A DNA stretch of 33,052 nucleotides from an uncultured Verrucomicrobiota bacterium. GTDB taxonomy: Bacteria > Verrucomicrobiota > Verrucomicrobiia > Verrucomicrobiales > Verrucomicrobiaceae. Of this stretch, positions 10,384-19,104 are shown one piece after another. Where the stretch lies: the NCBI GenBank assembly GCA_903854655.1, contig CAINXC010000121.1, forward strand, positions 1-33,052, in the 5' to 3' direction. The notes under the pieces are model-generated. The model worked only from the letters and a program-made list of their open reading frames with translations. It was not told where the DNA came from and made no database searches. Position numbers and translations under genes: made by a program. Within the stretch, counting starts at the first letter, position 1; each line of letters starts with the position of its first letter.

Positions 10384-11265
10384 TCAGTGAATCACCACCA
10401 GTGCGATGGCGCTCATCATCAGCAGTGCTCCACAGAGGCGCCAGCGCATGACTGTTGCGCCCAGGTGGCGCTCGCGGTTGCCGAACCAGTGGCCGACTAG
10501 CCAGACGCAGGCGACTGTGAGGAGGCCGCGGGAGGCGTAAATGATGTTCGCGGAGGTGGCGCTGCCATGGATCGCCACGGTGCTGACAAAGAGAATGCTC
10601 TGCGTGCCGAGCAGGGCGGTGCCCAGCAGCAACCAGGGCCAGGCCTCGCGACGCACCGCGTGCAGCGGTGATTTGAAGAACGGGATGAGCGCGAAAGAGA
10701 AAGCCGCATTGATCCAGAAGATGATTGGAAGCAGGCGTCCCGCTCCCCAGGAAGGCCCCCATTTTTGCACGAGCACGTCGAAGACGGCGAAGCAAATCGC
10801 CCCCAGCCCCCCGGCCACAAGGGTGATACCGAGGTTTTTTGGTCGTGCGCCCTGGTTCTTGCGATGGAAGAAAGTGATGCCCAGCACGCTGAGGAACGCG
10901 GCACACCACAACCGGCCGCTGACAGCATCGCCGATCATGAAAGGGGTCAGGAAAGCGACGAGCACCACCTTCAGCCCGAACACCGGCACCGCAACGGACA
11001 CATCGCCGCGTTCCAGCGCCAGAAACTGCACAAGCTGGCCGACAAAAAGGCAAACGGCGATCAGCGCCGGCTGCCATAGCAGAGTGGGGGAAATTTCTTT
11101 GCCACCGAGAAGCCAGAGGAGCGAAAACAGCAGCGCGATCACCATGTTGGAGACAAACGTCGTGCGCCAAATTCCCACCCCTAGTTCGCTGGAGCGCTTG
11201 AGCAGCAGAGCACTGAAAACATAGATAAGCGCCGCCAGGAGCGGAAGGACGATGGTGGGAGGCAT
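10384..11265 (-). CDS. EamA/DMT-superfamily inner-membrane transporter
   Basis: A 293-residue protein with about ten hydrophobic helices arranged as two five-helix halves, the drug/metabolite transporter plan. The first half begins VLPLLAALIYVFSALLLKR; the second begins GITLVAGGLGAICFAVFDVLVQKWG and ends ALLMMSAIALVVIH. The start at 11265 puts the first helix at the N-terminus; the frame continues upstream (to 11328), but that extension is polar and unlikely. The ATG is preceded by the pyrimidine-rich CTTGTCTCCGCTC. The substrate cannot be inferred. It is divergent from the downstream TPR gene with about 130 bases between, where promoters for both should lie. Confidence 0.8.
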   Translation of the reverse strand: MPPTIVLPLLAALIYVFSALLLKRSSELGVGIWRTTFVSNMVIALLFSLLWLLGGKEISPTLLWQPALIAVCLFVGQLVQFLALERGDVSVAVPVFGLKVVLVAFLTPFMIGDAVSGRLWCAAFLSVLGITFFHRKNQGARPKNLGITLVAGGLGAICFAVFDVLVQKWGPSWGAGRLLPIIFWINAAFSFALIPFFKSPLHAVRREAWPWLLLGTALLGTQSILFVSTVAIHGSATSANIIYASRGLLTVACVWLVGHWFGNRERHLGATVMRWRLCGALLMMSAIALVVIH

Positions 11266-11396
11266 GAGCGGAGACAAGGAATTCGGGGCGAAAATCGGAG
11301 GTTTGAGGCTGGCGTCGAGGACGCACAAGCTCTCATGTCTTTTGTGTTCTGTCTTCTAGTCTTGTGTCTTCCTTGACGCCTTGTCCTGGATCCCTT

Positions 11397-12728
11397 ATGT
11401 ATCGCCCGATGAATGCCCCCGCCCTTTCTCGTTTCGCTGTCACCTGTGCAGCCGTCCTCCTCGCTTCCGGCGCTGCGTCGCCGGCCTGGGGATTCCTTGA
11501 TTTTTTCAAAAAGGAGCCTCAGAAAGTCGCACCTTCAGCCGAGGAGCTGAAGGCTCAGGAAGCCGCCGCGCTGGCGATGTTCAACGAGGCCAAGGCTGCG
11601 GAGGGTGCTGGCAACGCCAGCAAGGCGAAGGACCTTTATGAGCAGATTCTGAAGAAGTACCGCTTCACCAATGCGGCCGGCGAAGCCGCCTTCGCCAAGG
11701 CCTGGGCGATCCGCCAGACAGGCAAGCTGCAGCCGGCGTTTGATGCCTTTCAGCATTTTATCACCGATTTCCGCAAGAGCCCTCGTTTCCCCGATGCGGT
11801 CCAGCAGCAATATGAGATCGCCGAGGAGGCCAAGGGTGGGAAGAAGCAGCGCTCCGTCATCCTGGTTTCGATGAAAATGGGGTCGGACGAAGTGATCAAG
11901 ATGTACAAGCAGGTGATCACCAACGCGCCGTTTGGCAAATTTGCACCGCTGGCGCAGTTCAGCATTGCAGAGATTTATCAGGACAAGGGCGAGAAAAACG
12001 AAGCCGTTGCCGCCTATCAGGCGGTGGTGGACAATTTCCCCTCCTCGAAGGAAGCCGGGGAGGCGCAGTTCCGCATCGGAGCGATCTCGAACGTCGCTGC
12101 CAAAAAAACCCAGGACGGACAGAACCTCACAGCCGCTCGTGATGCAATGAAGACCTACGTGACCACAAATCCGCAGGGTGATCGTGCGAACGAGGCTCAG
12201 ACCATCCTTATGGGGGTGGATGAAGCGCAGGCTGCCCGCTCGCTGGCAATTGGGAAATTCTACGAAAAGCAGAACAAGCCAAAGGCGGCTGCGGTTTACT
12301 ACAATGAAGCGCTGAAGTATGGCGGTGCGGAGTCTGCCAAGGAAGCTCGCGAACGCCTGGCGAAACTTGCCGCCAGCAACCCTGCCGCCGTGACCGACAC
12401 AAAAAAAAACACACCGGGCAATGATTACGTCGTGCCTGCAGCGGTCGATTTGCGCCACAATGCCGACTATGCGGGCCCGCCCTCGCCTGAACTGGCTCGC
12501 TTGAGCCAGAAGCCGAAAATGCGCAAGGATGGCGACAACTTCATGCCAATTCCGCTTCAGGAGCCCTCGCTGCCCACCCGCTCCGGGGATCAGCCCGCCG
12601 CCACGGGCGGGACCACCAGCCTGCTGCCACCCGTTTCGGGCGGCGACAAGCCCGTGCTTCTGCCTGTCCCTCCGGCCCCAAACGCCCCTCCGATTCCTCC
12701 GGCCCCGGGAGACGAGAAGAAGAATTGA
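11397..12728 (+). CDS. Exported TPR protein, BamD/YbgF-like, with proline-rich tail
   Basis: A 443-residue protein from ATG 11397 (ATG 11409 is equally possible). Residues up to about 32 form a signal peptide ending ASPAWG. About residues 55-330 are helical TPR-type repeats, for example KAKDLYEQILKKYRF, LAQFSIAEIYQDKGEKNEA and KAAAVYYNEALKYGG, resembling the BamD/YfiO and Tol-Pal YbgF group. The last 100 residues are low-complexity and proline-rich (PPVPPAP-type), with no fold visible. Unlike BamD there is no lipobox cysteine after the signal peptide, so it is probably soluble in the periplasm. It contains nine consecutive A at 12401-12409 (codons TKKN). It lies 45 bases before lptE in the same direction, which supports an envelope-assembly role. 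Exact function unproven. Confidence 0.75.
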   Translation: MYRPMNAPALSRFAVTCAAVLLASGAASPAWGFLDFFKKEPQKVAPSAEELKAQEAAALAMFNEAKAAEGAGNASKAKDLYEQILKKYRFTNAAGEAAFAKAWAIRQTGKLQPAFDAFQHFITDFRKSPRFPDAVQQQYEIAEEAKGGKKQRSVILVSMKMGSDEVIKMYKQVITNAPFGKFAPLAQFSIAEIYQDKGEKNEAVAAYQAVVDNFPSSKEAGEAQFRIGAISNVAAKKTQDGQNLTAARDAMKTYVTTNPQGDRANEAQTILMGVDEAQAARSLAIGKFYEKQNKPKAAAVYYNEALKYGGAESAKEARERLAKLAASNPAAVTDTKKNTPGNDYVVPAAVDLRHNADYAGPPSPELARLSQKPKMRKDGDNFMPIPLQEPSLPTRSGDQPAATGGTTSLLPPVSGGDKPVLLPVPPAPNAPPIPPAPGDEKKN

Positions 12729-12773
12729 TTCCGGTCCTTGCTTTCTGTTGTGCTCATCCATTCCTCCCAACTC

Positions 12774-13283
12774 ATGAAACGCTGGTCGCTCCTCATTGCT
12801 CCGCTGGTTGCCCTGGCCCTGTCCGGTTGTGCCGGCTACAGGCTCGCCGGCAGCAAGCCCGCAGGCATGGTGAACGTCAGCAAGCTGTATGTTCCAACGT
12901 TCGAGAACGCCACCTTGGAACCTCGCCTGGGTGCCTTGGTCACCAACGCTGTGATCAAGCAGATCCAGGCAACGAACGCCTATCAGATCGTGAGTGAAAG
13001 TGAAGCCGATGCCACTTTGAAGGGCACAATAGGCACCATCAACCGCACGCAATGGCGTTCTGTCGAAACCAACACCCTGCAAACGACGGAGTTGCTGATG
13101 CGTTTGAAGATCGACTTCAAGGTTGTGAACAAGGCCGGGGTGCGGATCTACGGAGGTAAAACCCAGGCCACCTCCTATGTGGTGCTGGATCCGAACTGGC
13201 AGACCTCTGAGCGCCAGCTCCTTTCCGAAACCGCCGAGCGCCTGTCGGTCATCTTGTCTGATGATTTGGCAAACGGATGGTAA
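12774..13283 (+). CDS. lptE: LPS-assembly lipoprotein LptE-like
   Basis: A 169-residue lipoprotein. The N-terminus from ATG 12774 (MKRWSLLIAPLVALALSGC) is a textbook lipoprotein signal with lipidated C19. The mature part matches the LptE pattern: GYRLAG right after the cysteine, KLYVPTFENATLEPRLG, an ALVTNAVIKQIQA helix, and alternating strands ending in SERQLLSETAERLSVILSDDL. LptE plugs the LptD barrel and helps insert lipopolysaccharide into the outer leaflet of the outer membrane, so its presence argues for an LPS-type diderm. The start is preceded by CATTCCTCCCAACTC with no Shine-Dalgarno sequence. It follows the TPR gene closely and ends 7 bases before rsmI, so these three genes are probably co-transcribed. 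Confidence 0.8.
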   Translation: MKRWSLLIAPLVALALSGCAGYRLAGSKPAGMVNVSKLYVPTFENATLEPRLGALVTNAVIKQIQATNAYQIVSESEADATLKGTIGTINRTQWRSVETNTLQTTELLMRLKIDFKVVNKAGVRIYGGKTQATSYVVLDPNWQTSERQLLSETAERLSVILSDDLANGW

Positions 13284-13290
13284 GGTTGTG

Positions 13291-14043
13291 ATGATTTCCC
13301 CCCCCCCTTCCACACTTCAGGCTGGCGGAGACCCGCCTGTTGAAATTCGGCGGGCGGGCTTGTTCATGGTGGCCACGCCGATCGGCAATCTCCAGGACAT
13401 CACCCTGCGGGCGCTTGACAGGCTGCGGTCTGCCGATGTTATTGCCTGCGAGGACACACGGCATTCGGCGCGGCTGCTGAATCATTTTCAAATCAGCAGG
13501 CCGCTGCTCAGTCTGAACGAGCACAATGAAGCACGGCGCATTCCGGAGCTCATCGCACGGATCGAGCAGGGCGGCATGGTGGTGCTGGTCTCGGATGCGG
13601 GCATGCCTACTGTTTCTGATCCAGGGCAGAGGCTTGTCCAGGCTGTGATCGCGGCCGGTCTGCTGGTGGAGGTGCTGCCTGGCCCCTCGGCAGTGCTCAC
13701 GGCGCTCGCAGGCTCGGGCCTGCCGACCACGCCCTTCTACTTTGGCGGTTTCCTGCCGCACAAGAAGGGCCAGCGGGGCAAGGAGCTTGCTGCGGCCAGG
13801 GAACGCGAGGCAACCTCGGTCTTCTTTGAATCACCCTACAGGCTGGTGGACACTCTGGACATCATTTGCCAGGAGGCACCCGACCATCGTCATGTTGTGG
13901 CGCGTGAACTCACGAAACACTTTGAAGAATTCCGGCGTGGTTCGGCGCGGTCTTTGCTAGACCACTACAAACAGAAGACTGTGAAGGGCGAAATCTGCCT
14001 GCTTGTGGCACCGAAGGAGTTGCCCAAGTGGGTGACTTGGTAA
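13291..14043 (+). CDS. rsmI: 16S rRNA (cytidine1402-2'-O)-methyltransferase RsmI
   Basis: A 250-residue SAM-dependent methyltransferase of the tetrapyrrole-methylase fold; RsmI makes the 2'-O-methyl of C1402 in the decoding centre of 16S rRNA. Motifs: VATPIGNLQDITLRAL (27-42), EDTRHSARLL (54-63), SDAGMPTVSDPG (101-112), then PGPSAVLTALAGSGLP and FFESPYRL. The ATG at 13291 lies 7 bases after the lptE stop and is preceded by AAGG, an SD-like element, suggesting coupling to lptE; the ORF remains open far upstream in lptE but that extension is not family-like. Codons 3-6 contain a run of ten C (13298-13307), a possible slippage site that would shift the frame at residue 3-6. Confidence 0.93.
   Translation: MISPPPSTLQAGGDPPVEIRRAGLFMVATPIGNLQDITLRALDRLRSADVIACEDTRHSARLLNHFQISRPLLSLNEHNEARRIPELIARIEQGGMVVLVSDAGMPTVSDPGQRLVQAVIAAGLLVEVLPGPSAVLTALAGSGLPTTPFYFGGFLPHKKGQRGKELAAAREREATSVFFESPYRLVDTLDIICQEAPDHRHVVARELTKHFEEFRRGSARSLLDHYKQKTVKGEICLLVAPKELPKWVTW
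13298..13307 (+). repeat. Poly-C tract (C10) in the first codons of rsmI
   Basis: Ten consecutive cytosines fall in codons 3-6 of rsmI. Homopolymers of this length are prone to replication slippage; a change of one or two bases would put almost the whole protein out of frame. No second start is seen nearby downstream until a GLFM methionine at residue 26, which lies just before the SAM-binding motif. Confidence 0.9.
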
Positions 14044-14097
14044 GCCCCGTCGTCCCCCAATTCCAACAACTCAGCGCTCCGCACTTTTCCCGCTCCT

Positions 14098-16569
14098 ATG
14101 TCCACCTTCCCTGAATGTTCGCTCGATAACGCTCCCGGCTCGCTCAAGGCCAGCATCCGCCAGCACCTGCGCCTGACCTTGGGCCGCGAGGTTTCGGATG
14201 CCCGTCCGCGCGACTGGTTCAACGCCACCTCAATGGCCGTTCGTGATCGGATGATGGACTCCGTATGGGACACCGTGGCCACGCATCGCTCGCACAACGT
14301 GCGCCGCATCAATTACTTCTCCCTGGAGTATCTCATGGGGCGGTTGCTGGAGAGCAATCTGCGCAACACTGATCTTTATCAGCAGGCGAAGGACGCGCTT
14401 GCCGAGCTGGGCCAGGACCTTGACACGGTGCTGGACGAGGAGAAGGACATGGGGCTGGGCAATGGCGGCCTGGGCAGGCTGGCCGCCTGCTTCCTGGATT
14501 CCTTCAGCACGCTTGATTTGCCCGCCGTGGGCTATGGCATCCACTACGAGTTCGGCCTTTTCCGGCAGGATTTTGTCAATGGCCGCCAGGTGGAGCATCC
14601 AGACGCATGGACTCGTTATGGCAATCCGTGGAAGCTGGTGCGCCCTGAGTACCAGGTGAAAATCCCGCTCTTTGGTCATGTGATGCAGAAGTTTGACGAC
14701 CTGGGCAATGCCCGCCCTGTCTGGGTGGACACCAAAGCCATCATCGGCATTCCGTGGGATATTCCGATCGCGGGCTTCCGCACCCGCACAGTGAACCTGT
14801 TGCGCTTGTGGGAGGCGCACTCCACCAGCGACTTCGACTTCCAGATTTTCAACTCCGGCGGTTACGTCGAGGCCATCCAAAAGAAGGCGGAAGCGGAAAC
14901 CGTGTCCAAAGTTCTCTATCCGAACGACGCCACGGAAAACGGCAAGGAACTGCGTTTGATCCAGCAGTACTTCTTTGTTGCCTGCTCGCTCTCCGACATC
15001 ATCCGCCGCTACAAGCGCGACAATGCGACCTGGGACGCCTTCCCTGACAAGGTGGCCATCCAGCTCAATGACACCCATCCGGCCGTTTCCATCCTGGAAT
15101 TGATGCGCTTGTTCGTGGATGTGGAGGACCTGGACTGGGAAAAGTCCTGGGCTATCTGCCAGCGCGTCTTCAGCTACACCAATCATACCCTGCTGCCCGA
15201 GGCGCTGGAGATGTGGAGCGTGCCGTTGTTCAGCCGCGTTTTGCCGCGTCACATGGAGATTGCCTATGAAATCAATCGGAGATTCATGGCTGAGGTCGAG
15301 GCGAAATGGCCGGGCGACAATGACAAGAAACGCATTCTTTCCCTGATTGATGAGCGCGGCTCCAAATCCCTGCGAATGGCCAATCTCTCCGTGGTAGGCA
15401 GCCATGCGACCAACGGGGTTGCCGCCCTGCACTCACGGCTTTTGATCGAAAATCTTTTCCCCGAGTTTAACGCGCTGTTCCCCGGCCGTTTCCTCAATGT
15501 GACCAATGGTATCACCTTCCGTCGCTGGCTCACCGTGTGCAATCCCCAGCTTGCCGCGCTCATCACCGAAACCATCGGCGAAGGCTGGCTGAAGGATGCC
15601 TCCAAGCTGCGTGCCCTTGATGCCTCCGCCACGGACATCGTCTTCCAGGAGCGCTTCCGTGCCATCAAGCGCCACCACAAGGAGCACCTGGCCAAGATCA
15701 TTCTCGACCAGTGCGGCGTGGTTGTGAGCCCTGACGCCATTTTTGACGTGCAAATCAAGCGACTGCACGAGTACAAGCGCCAGCACCTCAACCTGCTGCA
15801 CATCCTCACCCTTTATCGTCGGATTTTGCAGGACCCTGCGGCCGACGTTCATCCGCGCGTCTTCCTCTTTGCCGCCAAGGCCGCGCCCGGGTACTTCCTT
15901 GCCAAGAACATCATCCACGCGATCAATGCCGTGGGTGACAAGATCAACAATGACCCTCGCGTGAAGGACCGTTTGAAGGTGGTGTTTCTGCCCAACTACG
16001 GCGTCACCCTCGCCGAGCGCATTGTGCCCGCCGCCGACCTGTCCGAGCAGATCAGCACGGCCGGCAAGGAGGCCAGCGGCACCGGCAACATGAAGCTCGC
16101 GCTCAATGGAGCGCTGACCATTGGAACCCTGGACGGGGCCAATGTCGAAATCCTCGAAGAGGTCGGGGACGAGAACATTTTCATCTTCGGACTTACGGTG
16201 GAAGAAGTCCAGGCGCTCGTTGCGAAGGGCTACAATCCCTTTGATTACTACTGGGCGAACGAGGAGCTGCGTGCGGTCATTGACTGGATCAGCAGCGATT
16301 ACTTCACCGGCGACGCCAACAGCTTCCAGCCTATCCGCCAGAGCCTGCTGGATCATGGGGACCACTTCCTCGTGCTGGCGGACTATGCGTCTTACATCGA
16401 GGCCCAGAACAAGGTGGACGCTGCGTACCGCGACCGCGCCAAATGGAGCCAGATGACCATTCTGAACACGGCGCGCATGGGCAAGTTCAGCAGTGACCGC
16501 ACCATTCTGGAATATGCGGAGAAAGTTTGGAATCTGCCCAGCATCTCGATTTTGTCCTCAGGCGCGTAG
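14098..16569 (+). CDS. glgP: Glycogen/alpha-glucan phosphorylase
   Basis: An 823-residue GT35 phosphorylase releasing glucose-1-phosphate from glycogen or other alpha-1,4-glucans in the cytosol. Length and motifs are typical: [15 protein letters not shown] near the N-terminus, [50 protein letters not shown], and the PLP site [16 protein letters not shown] with the PLP lysine at K666. The start at 14098 is preceded by TTTTCCCGCTCCT and no Shine-Dalgarno sequence. No other glycogen genes are adjacent, so it is not part of a glg operon here. A weak hairpin follows at 16605-16625. Confidence 0.96.
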   Translation: MSTFPECSLDNAPGSLKASIRQHLRLTLGREVSDARPRDWFNATSMAVRDRMMDSVWDTVATHRSHNVRRINYFSLEYLMGRLLESNLRNTDLYQQAKDALAELGQDLDTVLDEEKDMGLGNGGLGRLAACFLDSFSTLDLPAVGYGIHYEFGLFRQDFVNGRQVEHPDAWTRYGNPWKLVRPEYQVKIPLFGHVMQKFDDLGNARPVWVDTKAIIGIPWDIPIAGFRTRTVNLLRLWEAHSTSDFDFQIFNSGGYVEAIQKKAEAETVSKVLYPNDATENGKELRLIQQYFFVACSLSDIIRRYKRDNATWDAFPDKVAIQLNDTHPAVSILELMRLFVDVEDLDWEKSWAICQRVFSYTNHTLLPEALEMWSVPLFSRVLPRHMEIAYEINRRFMAEVEAKWPGDNDKKRILSLIDERGSKSLRMANLSVVGSHATNGVAALHSRLLIENLFPEFNALFPGRFLNVTNGITFRRWLTVCNPQLAALITETIGEGWLKDASKLRALDASATDIVFQERFRAIKRHHKEHLAKIILDQCGVVVSPDAIFDVQIKRLHEYKRQHLNLLHILTLYRRILQDPAADVHPRVFLFAAKAAPGYFLAKNIIHAINAVGDKINNDPRVKDRLKVVFLPNYGVTLAERIVPAADLSEQISTAGKEASGTGNMKLALNGALTIGTLDGANVEILEEVGDENIFIFGLTVEEVQALVAKGYNPFDYYWANEELRAVIDWISSDYFTGDANSFQPIRQSLLDHGDHFLVLADYASYIEAQNKVDAAYRDRAKWSQMTILNTARMGKFSSDRTILEYAEKVWNLPSISILSSGA

Positions 16570-16604
16570 CGGGCGTGATGGCGCTGCAAAGAAGCATCTG
16601 GGAG

Positions 16605-16625
16605 CCCTTGTGATATGTGCAAGGG
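16605..16625 (+). terminator. Weak hairpin after glgP
   Basis: CCCTTG (16605-16610) pairs with CAAGGG (16620-16625) across a 9-nt loop, followed by TGTCTCTGTTT. It lies 36 bases after the glgP stop. The stem is short and the T content modest, so this is only a possible terminator. Confidence 0.35.
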
Positions 16626-16661
16626 TGTCTCTGTTTCCGCCGTTGTAGCGTACCCCTTTCG

Positions 16662-17567
16662 ATGACAATCGAACAACGCACCACAGGAATGCTCCTCGGG
16701 GCCTTCGCTGGCGACGCTCTCGCCCTTGGCCCCCATTGGATTTACGACCGCAAGGAGATCGAGCGGAAGTTTGGCCGTATCACCGGCTACCTGGACCCCG
16801 CCACCCCGTATCACCCCGGAAAGAGAGCCGGGGATTACACCCATCTTGGTGACCAGATGCTGGTGCTTCAGAGGTCGATTCAAGCCCACGGGGGCCTGCT
16901 TGATCCCGAGGATTTCCTGCAAAGCTGGCGCGCATTTTGGACCGATCCTGCCACGCAATCGTACATGGACAAAGCCACTCGCACGGTTCTAGGCAGCTTG
17001 GAGGATGGTTTTGGCGTGATGGAGGTGGCATCCTCATCCACGGAATTTGCCGGCCCGGTGCGTGGCATCCCGGTGCTGGTCACGGGCCTGACGAATGCCT
17101 ATGATGAGGCCTCGTTGATCACTGCGGCGAAGGAACAGACGCGGCTCACTCACCGCAGTGCGGAGGCGCTGGACATGTCCGCTTTCCTGGCCCGCCTGGC
17201 ATCCGGTCTTGCTGCGGAACTCGATCTTGAAACGGCCCTGGACGGGGCTTTGGGGGATTCTTCGCAGTTTGTCCGCGACAGTGGAAGACGCGCCGAATCC
17301 TCGCGTGTTTCCCACGTAAAAACTGGAGAGGCGGTGGAGATTCTTGGCCAAACCTGTGACTGCGATCAGGCGCTGCCTGCGTCCCTTTTCATTCTCCGTC
17401 GTCACCACGACAGCTTCGAGGAAGCGCTCATAGAAAACGTCATGGCGGGTGGTGACAGCGCTGCGCGCGGCATCTTTATTGGTGCCATTCTGGGCTGGGA
17501 GCACGGTGTGGAAGGCATTCCTGAAGCGTGGCGCACCGGCTTGCGTCAGCCCCCGATCATCGTGTGA
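16662..17567 (+). CDS. ADP-ribosylglycohydrolase-family protein with non-standard metal motif
   Basis: A 301-residue, all-helical DraG/ARH-fold protein. The opening TTGMLLGAFAGDALALGPHW (residues 7-26) and closing AGGDSAARGIFIGAILGW (262-279) are the family landmarks. Classical members remove ADP-ribose from proteins using two Mg ions held by a TDDT-type motif near the N-terminus and a D-x-D-T motif near the C-terminus. Here the first is YTHLGDQ (59-65) and the second is GGDSAARG (263-270), so several metal-ligand positions differ. A subfamily with GGDSAARG exists in databases, as I recall, but its substrate is unknown to me. The ATG at 16662 is preceded by ACCCCTTTCG. It faces the ceramidase-like gene across 10 bases. 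Confidence 0.8.
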   Translation: MTIEQRTTGMLLGAFAGDALALGPHWIYDRKEIERKFGRITGYLDPATPYHPGKRAGDYTHLGDQMLVLQRSIQAHGGLLDPEDFLQSWRAFWTDPATQSYMDKATRTVLGSLEDGFGVMEVASSSTEFAGPVRGIPVLVTGLTNAYDEASLITAAKEQTRLTHRSAEALDMSAFLARLASGLAAELDLETALDGALGDSSQFVRDSGRRAESSRVSHVKTGEAVEILGQTCDCDQALPASLFILRRHHDSFEEALIENVMAGGDSAARGIFIGAILGWEHGVEGIPEAWRTGLRQPPIIV

Positions 17568-17577
17568 CGGAACCAAG

Positions 17578-18981
17578 CTATTGTGGGCGGGCCATCACTT
17601 CGCGGATGGCCGTCTTCATGGGCTCTTCGGATCCCGGAGGAACCCAGGTCCAGTCATGAAGGTTGGTGTCGTGCTCCTGCCAGGCGCGTTCTACAGGGAT
17701 GTAGCCGGGGCCGCATTCGCCGTAGCCCATGACCATCACGAAGCTCTCAGGGCGCAGACCCTCCGCATAGAGCTGGTATTCGACATACGACTCCGCAGGC
17801 AGCAGCAGGAGCTGAGCGGGTCCGAAGTCGATCACAGGCAGCTCAATCTGGTGGCCGGATTTGACCCGCGCATACCAGGCGAGCCCCATGGCGGCCTCGG
17901 CGCGGCCAAAGGGCCGGGCTTCGTGGTTGAGGCGGTAGCGCAGGGCTTCCTCAGTAAAGCCGACCGTGTTGCGGGCGCCGAGCGCGATCCTGGCCAGATG
18001 GAAGCCAAGGTTGGTGAGGGGCTGGCGCTGCGTGGTTCGCAGTGATTCGACCATCGCGGCGTGGATTTTTTCAGTCAAAGCGACGCGGCTGGCGGGGTCG
18101 CCCCGGTTGAATTTTCCAGCGGTGACATTGCCTGAGCAGCCGGAGGCATAGATTTGAAACACCGCAGGCATCTCCTTTTGCAGGAGTTCGCGTGCCAGCC
18201 CGACAAAATCGATGCTCACATCACCCGAGCCATAGTAGCTCATCGGATGCACGGCATAGCTGTGCATGGCGCACACTGGATTGTCCCCGTCCCAGAAGCT
18301 CAGGGTTCGCAGCCATGGGTCGATGAGCCCTTCGTCAGCCGCCTGGATCACCGGATCGGTGGTGCGGCTCATTCGATTGTAATGCGTCTGGCCGTCAGGA
18401 CTTACATACCGCCGGTTGCTGGCCACGTCTTTGACCTTCGCCTTGCCCATGCCAAAGTGCGTGACGGTTTGCTGGTGCCGCATCGCCTCGCCGAGGGCCT
18501 GGCAGGCACGCTTGATGCAGAGTCGGTTGAAGTCCGGCCAGCAGACGCTTGCGAGTTGGATGGCGTCTTTGGGCTCGGGTGCAGGCAGGGATTTCCATGC
18601 CCCTGATTTTTCAGCGTCGTGGAGAAGGAACTCAGCCTCTGGGTCCATGACCGGCGCGTCATGCACGTGGGTGGAAGTCAGCATCACCCGCTCCGGCACG
18701 GTGCCTGCCGTTTCCGCCAATGCCTCGCGCCAGTCGTCGTAGGCGCTGCCGCGAATCTCGCACCAGTCGAATGCCAGGACAACGAAGGGCTTCTCACCGC
18801 CGAACAAGGCGAAGCCCTTCGCCTGCAAGGGCTCGACGATTTTCCTTGCCGGTGCAATGCCACCCCCCATGCAAGAGTGCCCCAGCGGCACGGTTACATC
18901 CACCTCGAACGTGGCAATCCGGAACCCGGCGGCATGCAGGGTACATGGGACGAGGGCAAAGAGGCAGAGCAGGGGGCGCAT
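17578..18981 (-). CDS. Secreted neutral/alkaline ceramidase-like protein
   Basis: A 467-residue exported protein with a signal peptide (MRPLLCLFALVPCTLHAAG). It resembles the N-terminal catalytic domain of neutral/alkaline non-lysosomal ceramidases, which is widespread in Planctomycetota and Verrucomicrobiota with largely untested substrates. Visible landmarks: VDVTVPLGHSCMGGG, the metal-binding style TSTHVHDAP (H105, H107), SYAVHPMS, the serine region ASGCSGNVTAGKFNRGD, and YGECGPGYIPVERAW near the end. The usual Q-G-D-x-G-N active-site segment is replaced by S-G-C-S-G-N, so ceramide hydrolysis is not assured. It is divergent from an MFS transporter with a 123-base shared control region. The in-frame extension to 19041 is not needed. 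Confidence 0.75.
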   Translation of the reverse strand: MRPLLCLFALVPCTLHAAGFRIATFEVDVTVPLGHSCMGGGIAPARKIVEPLQAKGFALFGGEKPFVVLAFDWCEIRGSAYDDWREALAETAGTVPERVMLTSTHVHDAPVMDPEAEFLLHDAEKSGAWKSLPAPEPKDAIQLASVCWPDFNRLCIKRACQALGEAMRHQQTVTHFGMGKAKVKDVASNRRYVSPDGQTHYNRMSRTTDPVIQAADEGLIDPWLRTLSFWDGDNPVCAMHSYAVHPMSYYGSGDVSIDFVGLARELLQKEMPAVFQIYASGCSGNVTAGKFNRGDPASRVALTEKIHAAMVESLRTTQRQPLTNLGFHLARIALGARNTVGFTEEALRYRLNHEARPFGRAEAAMGLAWYARVKSGHQIELPVIDFGPAQLLLLPAESYVEYQLYAEGLRPESFVMVMGYGECGPGYIPVERAWQEHDTNLHDWTWVPPGSEEPMKTAIREVMARPQ

Positions 18982-19047
18982 GAGGGTGATACGGCAGGCG
19001 AGGGCAGGATCTGGCTGTGCAGGTTTTTTCAGGGTCTGCAAAAAAGA

Positions 19048-19076
19048 TTGCCCTGGCCCTGCCAGTTCTCTCTAAT
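19048..19076 (+). promoter_or_regulatory. Candidate sigma-70-type promoter of the MFS gene
   Basis: TTGCCC at 19048-19053 and TCTAAT at 19071-19076 are separated by exactly 17 bases. Transcription starting near 19083 would leave a leader of about 22 bases before the ATG at 19105. The position between two divergent genes fits. No regulator site is obvious. Confidence 0.4.
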
Positions 19077-19104
19077 GCCCGCGTTTGTATTGCCCTTCCT
19101 TCCT

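Noticed and set aside
11535..13313. 592-codon open frame on the minus strand across the TPR gene and lptE
   Set aside because: It lies opposite two well-supported genes, has no family motif or signal peptide, and long antisense frames are expected from the GC-rich codon bias here.
18619..19104. 162-codon in-frame N-terminal extension of the MFS gene
   Set aside because: It overlaps the divergent ceramidase-like gene, is not membrane-like, and the ATG at 19105 places the first helix correctly.
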